The notes below the pieces were generated by a model. The model was given only the letters and a program-made list of their open reading frames with translations. It ran no database searches and had not been told where the DNA came from. This document shows positions 11,601-25,085 of a stretch of 64,000 nt of DNA, piece by piece. Where the stretch lies: positions 496,001-560,000 of the forward strand of contig JABSSW010000009.1 in the NCBI GenBank assembly GCA_018902385.1. The letters run 5' to 3'. Each line of letters starts with the position of its first letter. Within the stretch, counting starts at the first letter, position 1. The position numbers and the translations under genes were made by a program. The DNA comes from Physcia stellaris. Taxonomy: Eukaryota > Ascomycota > Lecanoromycetes > Caliciales > Physciaceae.

Positions 11601-14029
11601 ATTTTCGAATTTTTTTTTTTGTTATTTTTTCAAACATTTTTTTGACAAAATGTTTAATAATTGTTTTTAATTTATTAATTTGTCGATTATAATCGAAATC
11701 ACAATAATGTTTGACAAAAAAAATGTTAAAACGATACACATTTTTGTTTCATCGATTTTTCGAATTTTTTTTTTTTTAACAAAAACAATGATAATGCAAT
11801 CATAATCATTTGCAAATAAAAAATTCGTAATTTTTCAATTTTGAATTAATTTATTTTTTTTAAAAAAATTTTCTGTCGCGTACAAATTGACGAAAAAAAC
11901 AAAATATCAATTTTGTGTCACAAACAAACAAATTTTTTTTTTAATATTAATTTGATTAATATTTTTCAACAATTTTATCGTAATGTCAATGAATTGCGCA
12001 AACATGTTGAAAAAATACACAAACAAATGTTTTTAATTTCGATCGTATTTTATCGATTTTTAAACGATCAAATCGAACAATCGTTGCGTAAATTTTCATC
12101 AATTATGAATCAATTTTTTATTGATAACATCAAAAATTATTCGAAATTTTATGCGTCAAATTGACAATAATGCAATAAATTTCAAAATTGATCAATTAAA
12201 TAAAAATTAATTATTAATTTTTGAAAACACATACAAATTCAAATTCGAATGAAAATTCGTCAATCATTATTCGAACAATTCATGAAAAAAAACGTGAAAA
12301 AAAATTTGAATGTTAATTAAAACATTTTTAATATTTTATTAACATTTTTTTTTCAGACAAAACAGCAAACGATTCGTTCGAAATAAAAATTATATAAAAA
12401 ATTTTTTTGAATTTTCGAACAAAATAAATTTTCTGTAATTCAATTAAGTTTTAATCATTGATTAAAATTCAATAATTCATTTTTTCGTCGAACAATTTTG
12501 TGATCAATTTCGAAATAAATTTCATTTTTACGAATCAATCAATAATGAATTTTTGATAAAATCAAAACGAATTGACGATCAAAAAAACGAAAAACAATAA
12601 AATAAAAATCACAAAAAACATATTTTTTTTCGTTATTGATTGTTTCAAAACAAATTTGCGATAAATAAATCGTTTTAAATAAAAATCAACGCAAATATTT
12701 TATAAATTAATTTTTTTCTAGTTATCAACTGACATGAAAACAGAAAAAAATAATCAAAATGCGATTTTTGAAAACTGATTATTTATTAAATATTGATTTT
12801 TTTTCAAAGTCGATTTGCAAACGATTTTTCAATCAAAATTGTGAACAAAATAAACATCATTTTCGAAACGATTGATTGATATTTTTTTAATTGACACAAA
12901 TATCATTGAAAAATGCAAACAAAATAAATTCAATGCAAAAAAAAAATTACTAATTATTAATTGAAACAGAACGAAACAAAACATGTCGACAAAATGCGTT
13001 TTTTTAAACAACGTATTTAATAATTATTTGTTGAATTTTTTAAAATCAATTTGCGTTTGATGTAATGATCAAAAAAAACGAAATATCATTTTTGAAAAAA
13101 ATCATTGATTAAATGTTAATATTTTTTTAAATTCAATTCGCGTCGAATGACATAATCACGATTGACGACGTCATCGATTTCGAAATAAATTTGTCAAAAA
13201 TTACGCAATTAAACAACAATGTTGATATTATTCAAATGTTCAATGCGACACATGAAAATAAAAAAATCGAAAATCGCGAAATATTTTTCGATTGTAAATC
13301 AATTGACAATCAATTAATTTTTTAAATTTTTTTTCGCAAATGTCAATTTTTTTAACAACGAAAATCAAAATGTATGTGCGAACAATCATTCATATTCATA
13401 TGTATATCAATTAACAATTGTTTTTAGAAATTTTACACGACGAATGTGAATAACGCGATAAAAAAAAATCATTTTGCAAAAATAAAATATCGTTATATAA
13501 TTAATTTAATATCAAATGTTAATCGTTCAAAATGATTCAAATTTTATTCATTTTTTCAAAACACAAAATGCGAATGAGTTTTCGATACGTATAAAATATC
13601 ATTATCATCGATCAAATATTAATTTTTTTATATTAACATAATGCACAATTTGTCGAATTCGAAATGAATTCAAAAACAAAAAAATCAATATTAATTTTTA
13701 AATTTTTTCAAAACGCAAAATTTTCTTTTTTTCGTTATCGAAACGAACGTGTAAATTCATTGTCATTATCATTTGATTTAATAATTAATTTCAATTTAAT
13801 TTAATATCGAAATTATCAAACGCGCGAACGAAAATAAAATTTGCGAAAAATGTCGAATAATCAAAACAAAATGTGCAAACAAAACAATTCAAAAAAAAAA
13901 ATTGTTTGCATTATTTATTTTTTGACACAAATTAAATAATCGTTGATATTTTTTTGATTTCAAACGAAAAAAACATTATTTGTAAATTAATTTTTATTTG
14001 ATTGACAATTGATTCATGTTTAAATAATC
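8667..14029. other. Unassigned relic DNA, fully CpY-depleted
   Basis: No recognisable protein family is left. A plus-strand open stretch lies at 9754-10107 (117 residues). Its C-terminal part, with EIEKIRIENERVQL then KLNKIKLKQNERR, looks like an amphipathic coiled coil, as in some Gag proteins, but this is weak. At 11913-12164 a plus frame has NELRKHVEKIHK, reminiscent of the second half of a C2H2 finger without its cysteines. From about 12.6 to 14.0 kb there are loosely repeated A/T-rich units of 70-100 bp. Confidence 0.4.
12600..13720. repeat. Possible degenerate minisatellite
   Basis: Related units recur at irregular 70-100 bp spacing near 12751, 12850, 13071 and 13590. They share an aatatcattt-like block, then gattaaatattaatttttt and an aattcgcg-like end. 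Heavy mutation hides the ancestral unit, and low-complexity A/T sequence could mimic this. Confidence 0.3.
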
Positions 14030-14224
14030 TGTAATGCAACGAAATCGATCAAACGAACGCTAAAACGCTGTGAATCTAATTGTCGCATTTCGTGCTTATA
14101 TATTCGAAATTTCACGAATTTTTTCTGTTTTTTAGCAATTAATTTTATTATGTGTTTAGCATTTATCATAGCAATTCATACTATTATTCGCACATTTTAG
14201 TCACGCAATGTTTACATTTTTACA
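14030..14224 (+). repeat. 5' LTR (195 bp) of chromodomain gypsy element
   Basis: It begins TGTAATG and ends TTTTTACA and aligns with 21270-21464. A TATA-like ttatatattc lies near 14096. The LTR keeps several CT/AG dinucleotides (for example cgctgtg and tagcatt), while the interior of the element keeps almost none. No clear target duplication is found (taatc on the left, ttttt on the right). Confidence 0.88.
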
Positions 14225-14262
14225 ATTTTAATTGCTTTACATCAAAAATTGCTCGATTAAAA

Positions 14263-14868
14263 ATGTTCAATTCAACAAATGCGTTTCGTCGTCGCGAAAT
14301 TCGTTCGCAAATTCGTGATCGTGCGATCGTATCGATTGCATCACAATCAAACATCATTTCATCAAACAATTTTTTTATGTTTTTTTTTTTTTTTATCAAT
14401 CGAATTATTGAATTGTTCGATGATGTTCAATTCGAAAATTTTGATAAAAACAATGATTTTGTCGATTTTGATGATGTCGACGTTTCAATTAAACATATTT
14501 CAATTTTCGAATTTTTGATTTTAAATGTTGATCAATTTTTCAATTCAACATTTGTTACGCATTTTAATCAAAATGAAACACAACGAAAAAACAATTTTGT
14601 TTCGTTGTCGTCAAATAACGATGTCGTTGTGTTTGTTGTTGTCGATTCAAACGTGATTTTCAAACAAATAAAAATGCGTATCAAAATGTTGAAAACTGAA
14701 TCAAAATTCAATGATTTTAAGATATTTTTGATCAAAACGAAAACGAAACGTGATCGAAATCGTCGTCGTCGTCGCAACAACGATGATCAATATGAAAATT
14801 CATTTTCGCATATCAAAAAACGAATCGCACGATCAAAAATTTCAAACACGCAAAAATGTGAAAATTGA
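14263..14868 (+). pseudogene. gag relic
   Basis: The frame opens at an ATG shortly after the LTR with MFNSTNAFRRREIRSQIRD and runs 201 residues to a TGA. It contains an Asp-rich acidic patch and an Arg-rich RDRNRRRRR segment. Its place directly behind the 5' LTR and the knuckle further downstream suggest Gag. No residue is Gly, Pro or Trp. Confidence 0.5.
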
Positions 14869-15600
14869 AACAATTTGAAAAGTTGATTGCGTGATTGCGA
14901 AAAATATATCGTTTTCGATTTTGTTAATTTTCAAACAAAAAAAATGAAAACAAATTGATCGACGTCGTTTTTGATAACGACAAAAAAAATCAATGACGTA
15001 ATTATGTTGATATTCAATTTGAAAAACAAACATAAAAACAATATAAAAATTATTTGTTGACGTTGTTTAACAATTCGATAATTCGTGTTATGAACACGAT
15101 TATTGTCATTGAAAATGTCAAACAATTGTTTCGACAAAATATTGTTGCGTTCAATCAATATTTAATCAAATTGTGAAACAAATTGAAACGTCACGTTTCG
15201 AACGAAAAACGACAAAAAAATTGCTAATCAAAATTTATGTTTTCATTCGCATCAAATGTGTAAAAATGCGAAATCATGAAATCGATTTTTATTTTAAATT
15301 AATCGTCAATTTATTGATTGCGAAACAATTGCTTGTCGACGATAATACGTTAAATAAATCGTCGAACAATGTTACGAAAACAAAACAAAATAATGAAAAT
15401 GATCAAAAAATCACGAAAATGACAATGACGACGACAAAAATAAAAACAAAAAAATTTCGCGTAACAAATTTGTTGAATTTGACAACGTTCAAAAAAACAA
15501 TCAAAATCAATTTTCGAAATCGCAGCAAAATCAACAAAATAAAAAAAAAATGAAAATCGAAATCAAAATCACAATTTCGCATTTTCAGAATTCGAAAAAC

Positions 15601-15933
15601 GCACATGTTTTTCATGTCACAAATCGAATCACATAACAAATGATTTTTGTGTGAAAATTATGCGCAAATTCAAAAAAAACGCAATCAAAATCAAAATCAA
15701 TCGTCGAAAAAAAAAAAACGAATTTGATGTTTGTCGTTAAAACATTGAAAATAAATTTAAAACGAAATAAATTTCGTGTTTTGATAATCACGTTATCAAT
15801 CAAAACATTTGTTACGCAAACAGACAATATAACAATTATTTGTTTGATTGATTTTGATGTCGAAACGAATTTTATATCACAGATTTTTGTCAAACAAATG
15901 CAATTGTTTGAATTCAAGAAAATTGCTAAATAA
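15601..15933 (+). pseudogene. Zinc knuckle and aspartic protease relic
   Basis: Positions 15606-15650 encode CFSCHKSNHITNDFC, a C-x2-C-x4-H-x5-C zinc-knuckle-like motif. Downstream, 15724-15933 encodes a frame with LIDFDVETNFIS, which matches the retropepsin active-site region where families carry D-[ST]-G-A. The catalytic Asp survives and the Ser-Gly that follow do not, as expected when AG and GG are mutated. Confidence 0.65.
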
Positions 15934-16434
15934 CATGTAGAAATTGTTGACGATCGTGTGATTCAAATGTATGAACATCATAAAAACGTGCATATCATGA
16001 CACGAAATAGTGAAAAACATGTAAAAAAGCAAAATGTTGATTTTTGAACGATTGATATGCGTGAATACGACATGATTTTTGAATATTCATGATTAAATGT
16101 TATCGATTTTGACATTCGTTAACATGATCGTCGTTGACTATATCGTGATGATAATTATGAAAAATTCAAACAAATTTCAATCAATTTTTGTTTTGCGAAA
16201 AAATTCGTTGATTTAATTATAATTGTCATTGCGAATCGCGATCGTTTTTATGTCGCAATGTTATATCAAATGTTTTTTTTAACACAGAATTATCAATATC
16301 GAAAACGAAATGTTGTTCGTTGTGATGCGTTACAAATGAATCGCAACGATTACATTTTTGATGTTATCAAAAAAATAATCGAAATATTTTTCAAAACGTT
16401 GTCGAACAGTTTGAATACGCATGATCAAATCGAA

Positions 16435-17150
16435 CATGTTATTGATTTACAATCAAACAAAAAATCGCGTTTTGAATTTATATACAATATGTCACATGAC
16501 GAATTTATTGTTATACGCAATTATTTCGAGAACGCGTTGACGAAAAAATGAATTCGTTTTTTCAACGCATTTGCGAAAACATCTGTGTTGTTTGTCAAAA
16601 AGTCAAATGACAATTTGCGTTTATGTGTGAATTATCGAAAACTCAATGAAATCACGATCAAAAACAATTATTCATTATCGTTGTTGTTTGAGACGTTAAA
16701 ACGTTTCGCGAATGTTAAACATTTTATCAAAATAAACATTCGAAATGCGTATCGTAAAATAAAATTCGTATTCGTCAAAAAAATGAATGAAAAATTGCTT
16801 TTCGTACTCGCTATGAAAAATACGAATATCAAATTATGTTTTTCGATTTTGTTAACGTTTTTGCTATTTTTCAATTTTATGTTAATGAAACATTAAAGTC
16901 ATACATTGACGTTTTTTGCGTGATGTATTTGAATGATGTGTTGATTTATTTTGAAAATGAACAACAACATTGAAAACATGTTCGTTTGATGTTTAAAACG
17001 TTGTTACGTTATCGTTTGTATGTCAAATTGAAAAAATGCGAATTCAACAAAAAAAAAATCAATTTTTTAAATTTCGTTGTTGAACGCAATGATATTCAAA
17101 TAAAACGTTCGCGTATAAACGCAATCGTCGATTGATTTGAATTCGAAAAT
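16435..17150 (+). pseudogene. Reverse transcriptase relic
   Basis: Recognisable RT blocks are HVIDLQSNKK, VLFVKKSNDNLRLCVNYRKL (16581-16640), NEITIKN.YSL and KINIRNAYRKI, then after a frameshift MYLNDVLIYF. The catalytic YxDD box reads Y-L-N-D at 16926-16937 (first Asp to Asn), so the enzyme is dead. The order and sequence are those of Ty3/gypsy RT. Confidence 0.85.
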
Positions 17151-17162
17151 GCGAAAAATATC

Positions 17163-17640
17163 ATGATTTTTCTAGATTTTGTTGAATTTTATAAACGTTT
17201 TGTTAGAAAATTTTCGCAAATCGTAACATCATTTACGAATTTGACGCGTGATGCGAAAAAAAAATCGTTTTTCATTTGTTATGACAAAAAAATTAAAATT
17301 GCGTTCAACGAGTTCAAAATTAAATTCACGATTGTTTTTATTTTTACGCATTATGATTGAAAAGCGAAATTACGCATGAAAATTGATGTTTTTGATCGCG
17401 AAACAAATAATGTGTTCAATCAAAAAATAAAAACGATCAATGACATTTCATTGCGTTTTTCAATTACAAGTTCAAAAAAGCAAAAATTAATTGAAATACG
17501 TATGACAAAAAACTGTATGCGATAATGTTTGATTTCAAAAATTGAAAACATTATTTGCAAAATAACAAACATTTCATTCGCGTTATTTTTGATCACAACA
17601 ATTTTCGATATTTTATAACAATCAAAGAATTCAATGCGAA
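17163..17640 (+). pseudogene. RNase H region relic
   Basis: The stretch begins FLDFVEFYKRFVRKFSQIV, the tether that follows gypsy RT, then FTNLTRDAKK and FNEFKIKFT...FTHYD, which lead into the RNase H fold. The frame breaks after 17360. Confidence 0.75.
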
Positions 17641-18046
17641 ACAAATTCGCTGAATTGAGAAACTAATTGCGTTTGATTTCAATATAAAATATCGCAAAAA
17701 CAAATTGAATTTTGCGAACGCGTCGTCGAAAAAATTTGATTTTATGAAATCGAACGATAACGACAAAAACAACGATAAATTTTTGTTTATTTTGCGAAAC
17801 AAATTTCGCAATCAAAATTATCAATTTGATTTGCAAAACGATTAACGTGTGTTTGTTTCAATCAAATTTGCAACATCGACAACGCGATTGCGTAACATTG
17901 TTACGATAAATATTCGAAATATTGTTTCGAATGAAAAAGTTTTCGATAAACATGTTTGCAAAATTTTAAATATTGTCGCATTTCGATTTTTAATTCATCA
18001 AATTATGAAATCGAAAAATTTTATTTAAAATTGCGAAAATCAATGA

Positions 18047-19020
18047 TTGCGTGATTATTCAAATTACAACAAAAAAACGTTTTTGTTGTTGAAAAACAAT
18101 GACGTCAAAAATACGCAAACAAACAAAACGAACTTTCGAAATGAAATGTTGAAAAAAAATGAATTGTTTCGTCGTGATTTCGCAATTTATGTGTTTGAAA
18201 ATTTTGTTACAAAACAAGAAATTTTTCGTATGAATCATGACGATTCAAATGTTGAATATTTTGCGCGAACAAAAATCGAAAATGTTGTGCGACGCAAATA
18301 TTTTTGATTTGATATAATTAAAAAATAACAAATTATGTACGCATTTGTTTAAATTGTCAACGAATGCGAATTTATCGACATAAATTTTATAACGATATGA
18401 TAACAATTTCGTCAAAAAAAACAATCATTTGATACAATTATCATGAATTTCATTACAAATATGTTTTTTGTTAAAAATTTTTATACGAAAAAATTAGCGA
18501 TTCAATATTAATATTGATAAACAAATTGACGAAATACGCAACGTACATAACAATCACAAAAACGTTAAACGCGATAAATTTTGCGAATTTGTTATGACGA
18601 AAATTCGTATGTCGTCATGAAATGATGCGTAACATTATTTCGAATCGAAAATTTTTTTTCACAAACAATTTCTGATTTATTTTGTGCTGAAATTTGAAAA
18701 CGAAACGTAAATTTAACATTGTTTTTCATTCACAAACAAATGAACAAACAAAAAAACAAAATATTGTGTTCGAACATTATTTGCGTATGTATTGCAATTT
18801 CAAGCAAAATAATTGATCAGAATTGCTATTCATGACACAATTTGTCTACAATAATAACAAGCATTCAAACATTGATCAAATTTTTCAAAAATTTTTGTCT
18901 GAATACGTTGCGATTCTAAACAGCGATTCTGTGAACAATTTTCAAAAAAAAAAAACAACATTTGCAACAAACAAAGCAAAAACGTTGCGAAACAATCGAG
19001 CGCATTTAATGAAATTGTGA
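18047..19020 (+). pseudogene. Integrase relic
   Basis: Positions 18047-18307 hold the N-terminal part, with MNHDDSNVEYFARTKIENVV.RKYF, an H...H zinc-binding half-site pattern of retroviral-type integrase. Broken core sequence follows. Positions 18823-19020 hold the C-terminal core end QFVYNNNKHSNIDQ, the usual F.YN.S.H block. Frameshifts split all three parts. Confidence 0.75.
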
Positions 19021-19590
19021 AAAACGATTTTCGAACAACAAATCAAATATTATAATGAGAATCATATAATGAAAAACTTTTGAATTTGAAAAAAAATGTT
19101 GTTACGTGATGTAAATATACGCACATTGCGTTTCAAAAAAAAAATTGATCATAAACAATTGAATTTTTTCGAAATTGTCAAAAAAATAAATACGCAAATT
19201 TACGAATTTGATTTGTTTAAACAATATAAATTCATACATTTTGTGTTTCATGTTTTTTTATTCGAATTTTGATATAATCGTGACGACGCAAATTCAAAAT
19301 CGCAATCAATATTAATGAAAAACGAAAAAAAATGAAAAATATCGCAAATGCTAAACAAGCGCATTAAAAAAATCAATTTGAATATTTTATTGCATGAATA
19401 AATTCATCGTCATATGAAAATTCGTGAAAATCAATGAAACATTTCGAAAATGCGAAAAACGCAATTGTCAAATTCGAAAATGCGCGCGAATTACGCAAAT
19501 CTGAAAAAATTGCGAAACGTCGAAAAACAAACAAATTCAAAACGAAATCGAGCGAAAAATTTTCAACAAAAAACAAACACGTCAATCTTT
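19021..19590 (+). pseudogene. Integrase C-terminus and chromodomain relic
   Basis: In shifting plus frames I read KYYNENH, LLRDVNIRTLRFKKKIDHKQLNFFEIVKKINTQIYEF with breaks, then Q.LNKRIKK and, one frame over, FEYFIA.INSSSYENS followed by KHFENAKNAIVKFENAREL. This is the gypsy integrase C-terminal fold followed by a chromodomain with its trailing helix. Chromodomains direct integration to heterochromatin. Confidence 0.7.
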
Positions 19591-19791
19591 AAAATTGAAA
19601 AAACGTGAACGATTCAAAAAACAAAAATAACAATAATTGCGACGCAAAAACACAAACAATAAAATGATATTGTAAATTGTTTTTGATTACATGCACAATT
19701 TACATACAACAAACAAACAACAAAACAACACGTCACAACAAAAAACAAAATTCAACATTCAGCGAAAAAAAACACAACAACAAGCAAAATC

Positions 19792-20841
19792 ATGCGATCA
19801 TTAAATCGAAAAAAACACGAAAATGTAAATCAACGCGTCAGTAAATTTATCAATCAAAATTCACATCACAACAATCAAATCGATTTCAATTGCGTCATGT
19901 TAATTGTCGTCGCGTTTAATGAAATTTGTTTATCATTGATTACGCGATTTGCTGAATCGAAATCGACGCAAAAACAAACGCGACAACAAACGAATTTGTT
20001 TGCGATGCAAACGCAACGAAATCAACAAACGAAACAAACGCAAACGAACGAAACGAAAAAAACGAAAAAAAACGACGCGAAAATCGAAAAACGAAACAAA
20101 AAAATTCGAATTTTTTTCGAGCAAAACAAAAGCAAAAAAAAAAAAAATGACAAACAAAATGATTTTTTTCAGCGAATTTTGACGTGACAATCAACGCAAA
20201 TTTGCGAAAAAAATTTGATAAAAAACAACGAATTTTTTTTATGTCATTTTGTTTCATGTTAGTCGCGTTATACATCAAAAATCGTATGCTATTTTTTCAA
20301 TGTTGAAAAATCAATTTCAAATTGTCGTTATTTTTGACAGCGAGAATGCGAACGTTGTTTTGCAACTTGTAAAAAACATTGTTTTTTTCACAATAGCGAA
20401 AATTTTTGTTGCAAAATTCGCATTTGTTTCGTTTGTTTTCGTCAAAAAAAACGCAAACGTGTTTTGAATCAAAACGAAATTTTCGAACGCAACGTTGACA
20501 TCACATATAAATTGACTTTGTTACGCGTCAAATTGATATGAAACAATTGTGTGTGTTTGTTTATTGAATTTGATTACGATGCGATCGCGAACATCGCGAT
20601 TCGAATACATGTTTGTTGTATTGATTGTATTCAACAATTCGAACGTAAAAAATTTATCAATTTAACACGCGTCAACAACGTCATCGCTATTTACAATACA
20701 TTTACAGCAAAAACAGCAAATTGCGTGTTTTTGCGAAACGTAACAAACAACGACGAAAAAAAAAATGAAATCATGATTTGTTGCATCGTTAACACACGCA
20801 TTGCATTGTCGACGTTCGAAAATCAATTTCGTCGTCATTGA
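19792..20841 (+). pseudogene. Extra ORF relic between chromodomain and 3' LTR
   Basis: Three plus-strand pieces occur: 19792-20187 (Gln/Thr/Lys-rich, strongly basic), 20249-20467 and 20551-20841. The last has a Cys cluster HVCCIDCIQQFERKKF, then NLTRVNNVIAIYNTFTAKTANCVFLRN and CCIVNTRIAL. They are probably one ancestral protein broken by indels. I do not recognise it. Chromoviruses usually end soon after the chromodomain, so this is additional cargo or a captured gene. Confidence 0.4.
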
Positions 20842-21269
20842 AACATCATTGCGACAACATCATCATTTGCAAAAGCGATGTGATAATTGTACAAACAACG
20901 ATATATCATGTTGACATCATTGTCGCAATAATTGTTGTTATCGCAAAAACAAAAAAAATCAAATAAAATATTTATTATGTTATGAAATAAAAATGTTAAA
21001 AAAAAATTCAAAAAATGAATTGAAAAATTGAAATAAACATTCATCAACACACGACGCGATTCATTTCGATTCGACTTCACAACACGAACGCGATATTTGA
21101 AATTGCATTACATTGTTATTGTTATTTTTATTTATTGAATTACAATGCTTCAAGATTACACGTCGAAAACACAAAGTTATCTACAAAACAACGTTGTTGC
21201 GATACATTTTGATATGTTATAAAAACATTGATATTTGACGCGAAAAATCGATCATTCAAAGAAAACAAT

Positions 21270-21464
21270 TGTAATGAAACGAAATCGATCAAGCAAACGC
21301 TAAAACGTTGTGAATTTAACTGTCGCATTTCGTGCTTATATATTCGAAATTTCACGAATTTTTTTGTTTTTTTAACAATTAGTTTTACGATGTGTTTAAC
21401 ATTTATCATAACAATTCATATTATTATTCGCACATTCTAGTCACGCAATGTTTACATTTTTACA
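21270..21464 (+). repeat. 3' LTR (195 bp) of chromodomain gypsy element
   Basis: This is the partner of 14030-14224. About fifteen positions differ, mostly transitions at CT/AG, with two transversions and two changes at CG. Confidence 0.88.
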
Positions 21465-24400
21465 TTTTTGATCGATAATCAATCAATTTATAATGTTTTT
21501 GAATTTTTCGAAAAACGTCGACGTAATTGATTTAACAAAAAAAATCGAAACAACAAAAATCGTTTTGAAAAACATTAAAATTGAAAAATTTTTGAATTCG
21601 AAAAAAAATTCGAATTTTTTTTGAATTTTAAAAAATCGTTATATATTTTTGAATGTCATTTTTTCACGCGAACAAAATAAAATAATTCGTTTTGATTTTA
21701 AAAAATTTGTTTTATAAACATAATGAATTTTTTATTTTTTATTTTTTTTGATCAAAAATTTAAATATTCAAACGATAAATATTCGAAAAAAAAATGAAAA
21801 TTTTGAATATTGAACATAATCAAATTCGATATTTTCGACGTATAAATTGCGTTGATAATTCGAATTTTCATTAAATGTTTTGAAAAATTAAAATTATTTC
21901 ATTTTCGAAATAATTCAAATATTCGACGCGAGATCGAAGATTGAATTTTTTTAATTGTGTTTTTTCAATTTTCAAATTTCATGATCATAAATTGAACAAT
22001 TTCGTATCAATCGTTGTTGATTATTTATCGTGAACGTTGTTTTCAATAAATCAATCAAAATTCATATCGTTGATGAATTTATGAAATTTGAATGTTTGTT
22101 CGTGTCTTTTTTTTCGACAATTTGACAAAATTTGTAACGATCGAATCGTTATTGACGAGTTTTTTCGTCATTATCGATGTTGTTTGAATTTTTATTTCAA
22201 TCGAAATTGAAAATACGTTCGAAACGACGAATTTCATTCAATTTAATCAAATCGTTATATTCGAAAAAAAATTGATTTTTCATTCGAAATTTTTTTTTCG
22301 AACGTTTTAAATTTGTCGCGTATCGTTGAAAATATTTCGATATCGAATAAATTTTGTTTTTGAATTTTGAACAATTTGACGAATTGATGAAAATTTTTTA
22401 AAACGATTAAATATTTGTTTCGATCGAAACGTAAATCATGAACAAATTAAAAAATCGTCGAAATGATGTTGAATTGAATATTTCAATTGACAAACGATTT
22501 ATGTTCAAAAATTAATATCGTCGTTTTGATTCGACACAACGTCGAAAATAAAAAAAATTGACGAAATTTGTAACGAATCGTGAATTTTTCGTCGATTTCG
22601 TGTATTTTTTTAAATAAAACGTTTTCGTGCATTTCGTCGATATTCAATTTTAACGAAATAAATTGAATTGAATTGTATCATGATAATTTCGAATCATTTC
22701 GAAAAAATAAAAAAAATAAAAAATCGTTGTCGTTTTTTATCGTCGAAAATTTCGTCGTTTGCGTGTAAATTCGATTTGTAATTACACGATTTTCGTTGTT
22801 TGTTTCGTTAAAAAAAAAACGAAAAATTTGATCGATTTGAAATTTTATTTTTGAAATTCGCGTATCACGACGAGCGATAAAAATTGAAAACTTATTGTAA
22901 TATCATGAATCGTGTTTATATGATTGTATTGATTGATTAATTAAACAAAAACAATAAATTTGCAAAAACAAATAAATACAAAATGTTGAAATTGCAAACA
23001 ATTTGCGACGTCAAATTTCAAATGATTAATTTCGACGTAAAATTAAAACATGATTCGTTGTTCGATCACATATTATATTAATTATCTATTTGTCAAACAT
23101 GTTCGTAACATATCGAACAATTTGTTGTTGAATGTATGCTCGATATTTTTGCGAAATAACGTTTGATTTTTTCGAAATTGATGTTCGTGAAAAAAAAAAA
23201 ACAAACATATTGTTAACTTGATGTGTTGTATACACGAAATTTTAATTTGATGATTATAATAAAAATTAAAATGTAAAATACGAAATGTGACATCAAAATG
23301 TATAATTTCTGATTGATAATTAAATTAATTTCTAAAAAAAAAAAATTATTTTTCGTTTTTACAAATGTACGAATAAAAAAATAAAAAATTTCAATTGCAA
23401 ATCATTCGATTTATTGTTTGTTGTTGTACAAAAAAATGCAAACAACATTTTTTCGAATTCGATGTTTTTTGTATATGATCATGATGCATATTTCGATTTT
23501 ATTGAAATTCGATCATATTTTATGTCGATTTGAATTCTGAATATTTTATATTTCGAGTGAAAAATGAACGATATTTTGAAATTTCGATATTATTACAATC
23601 GTTTTTAATATCGTGTCAATTGATCGAGTTAATTACATAATTGAACGTGATATTACGTCGATAACGATGAATTCGATAACGTTCGCGACGTGATAAAAAA
23701 TTATTATCGAAATCATTTTATCGTCGCAAGTTCAAAATCGTTTAAATCAAATATTTTCGTCGTTGATATTTAAAATTTTTTTGCAAATCGTCGTCGTTTT
23801 CGAAAAAAAAATCGTCGTTTTGATTTTTATTGAAATTACATTCGATTAAAATTTGAAAATTTCAAATTCAATATATTCATTTAAATTTTTACTTTTTCGA
23901 TTTTTTTCAATTTTCAATTTTTATTATCATTTCGATGTTATTTACAGTCAAAATTTACATCGCATAAAAAAATTGATCGTGTCAAAAATATTTTCAAAAA
24001 TTGTTTCAAATTTTATCGAACGTTGAAACATTATCAAACATCAAAACAAATCGTCGAATTAAAATTTTTAAATTTTGCAAAATCAAATCAATCAACAAAA
24101 TTTTCAAAACGTATTTTATCAAATTGTCGAAATTTATCGAAAACAATAATCATTTTACGATTCATGTTTGATAAATTTTGACAATTCGATCAATATTAAT
24201 ATCAATGACATTTATCGACAATGAAAAATTTTACGTCGAAAAATGATTTGAAATTTGAATTCAGATTGTTCAACATTTTGATTTTTCGTTTTTGAAATTG
24301 ATTTTTTCGTCAATTTTAAATCAAATTACATCGATCGCGATATGAATGTTGAAATAAAAACGCAAAATAATAAAAATGTTAATTTGACGTTTGTTTATTT

Positions 24401-25085
24401 CGTCGTTTCAACATTTTACGTTTACAAAATAAAAATCGTTGACGTATATTATTAAATAATTATAGTATATCAATTGACATTTCGTTGAAAAAATCGTCGT
24501 CAAAATTTTTAAATTTTGAAATATTCAAACAAAATTTTTTTCACGATTAAATACTTTTTTTAAAATCGTTTTTATCGAAAACAAATATTCGACGACGATT
24601 ACGATATTATTTCAAATCAATTTTTCATTTTTGAATATTGATATGACATTAACACAATTCGACAAATGTATTTGAAAAATAAACAATCGAAATCAATTTA
24701 TTTCGTTTGCGAAAACGCAAAAAAAAATCGCGTATTGCGCGACGACGACAATAACAATTTGTTAAATTCGTCAATTTTTCGACAATTAATTAAAAATTGA
24801 AAAATTTTGTTTGATACAAATAATCAAAATTATTTTTTCATGACAATATTAAAAATAATGCTGAATAAAACAAATTTAAAATTGCAAAAATGATTTGAAA
24901 TCGAAATTGAATGTTTCGAGTTGAATTCATATATGTTCAATTCTTTAAAATATTTACAATACAATGATGCAAAAATCAAATATCGTTTTTCGATAAAAAT
25001 ATCGATTGCATCAATTTTATGCGCTCGAAATCGATTGAAATTTTTTGATAATATTTTTGCGAACATGAAATCGTTTTCAAATATA
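21465..25085. other. Unassigned AT-rich relic DNA
   Basis: No LTR pair, terminal repeat or protein family is visible. The stretch is fully CpY-depleted, so it was probably repetitive DNA. Short open stretches such as 24830-25126 show no conserved motif. Confidence 0.5.

Larger units (their letters stand above)
14030..21464 (+). mobile_element. Degraded Ty3/gypsy chromovirus
   Basis: The order of traces on the plus strand is LTR, gag, zinc knuckle, protease, reverse transcriptase, RNase H, integrase, chromodomain, an extra ORF region, LTR. This is the gypsy/chromovirus order (RT before integrase). Every domain is broken by frameshifts and substitutions. The element is 7435 bp, and about 1.7 kb of it lies between the chromodomain and the 3' LTR. 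Confidence 0.88.

Noticed and set aside
19940-20278. Minus-strand Phe/Ser-rich frame of 112 codons opposite the extra ORF
   Set aside because: It is the low-complexity complement of the Lys/Gln/Thr-rich plus frame and has no motif of its own.
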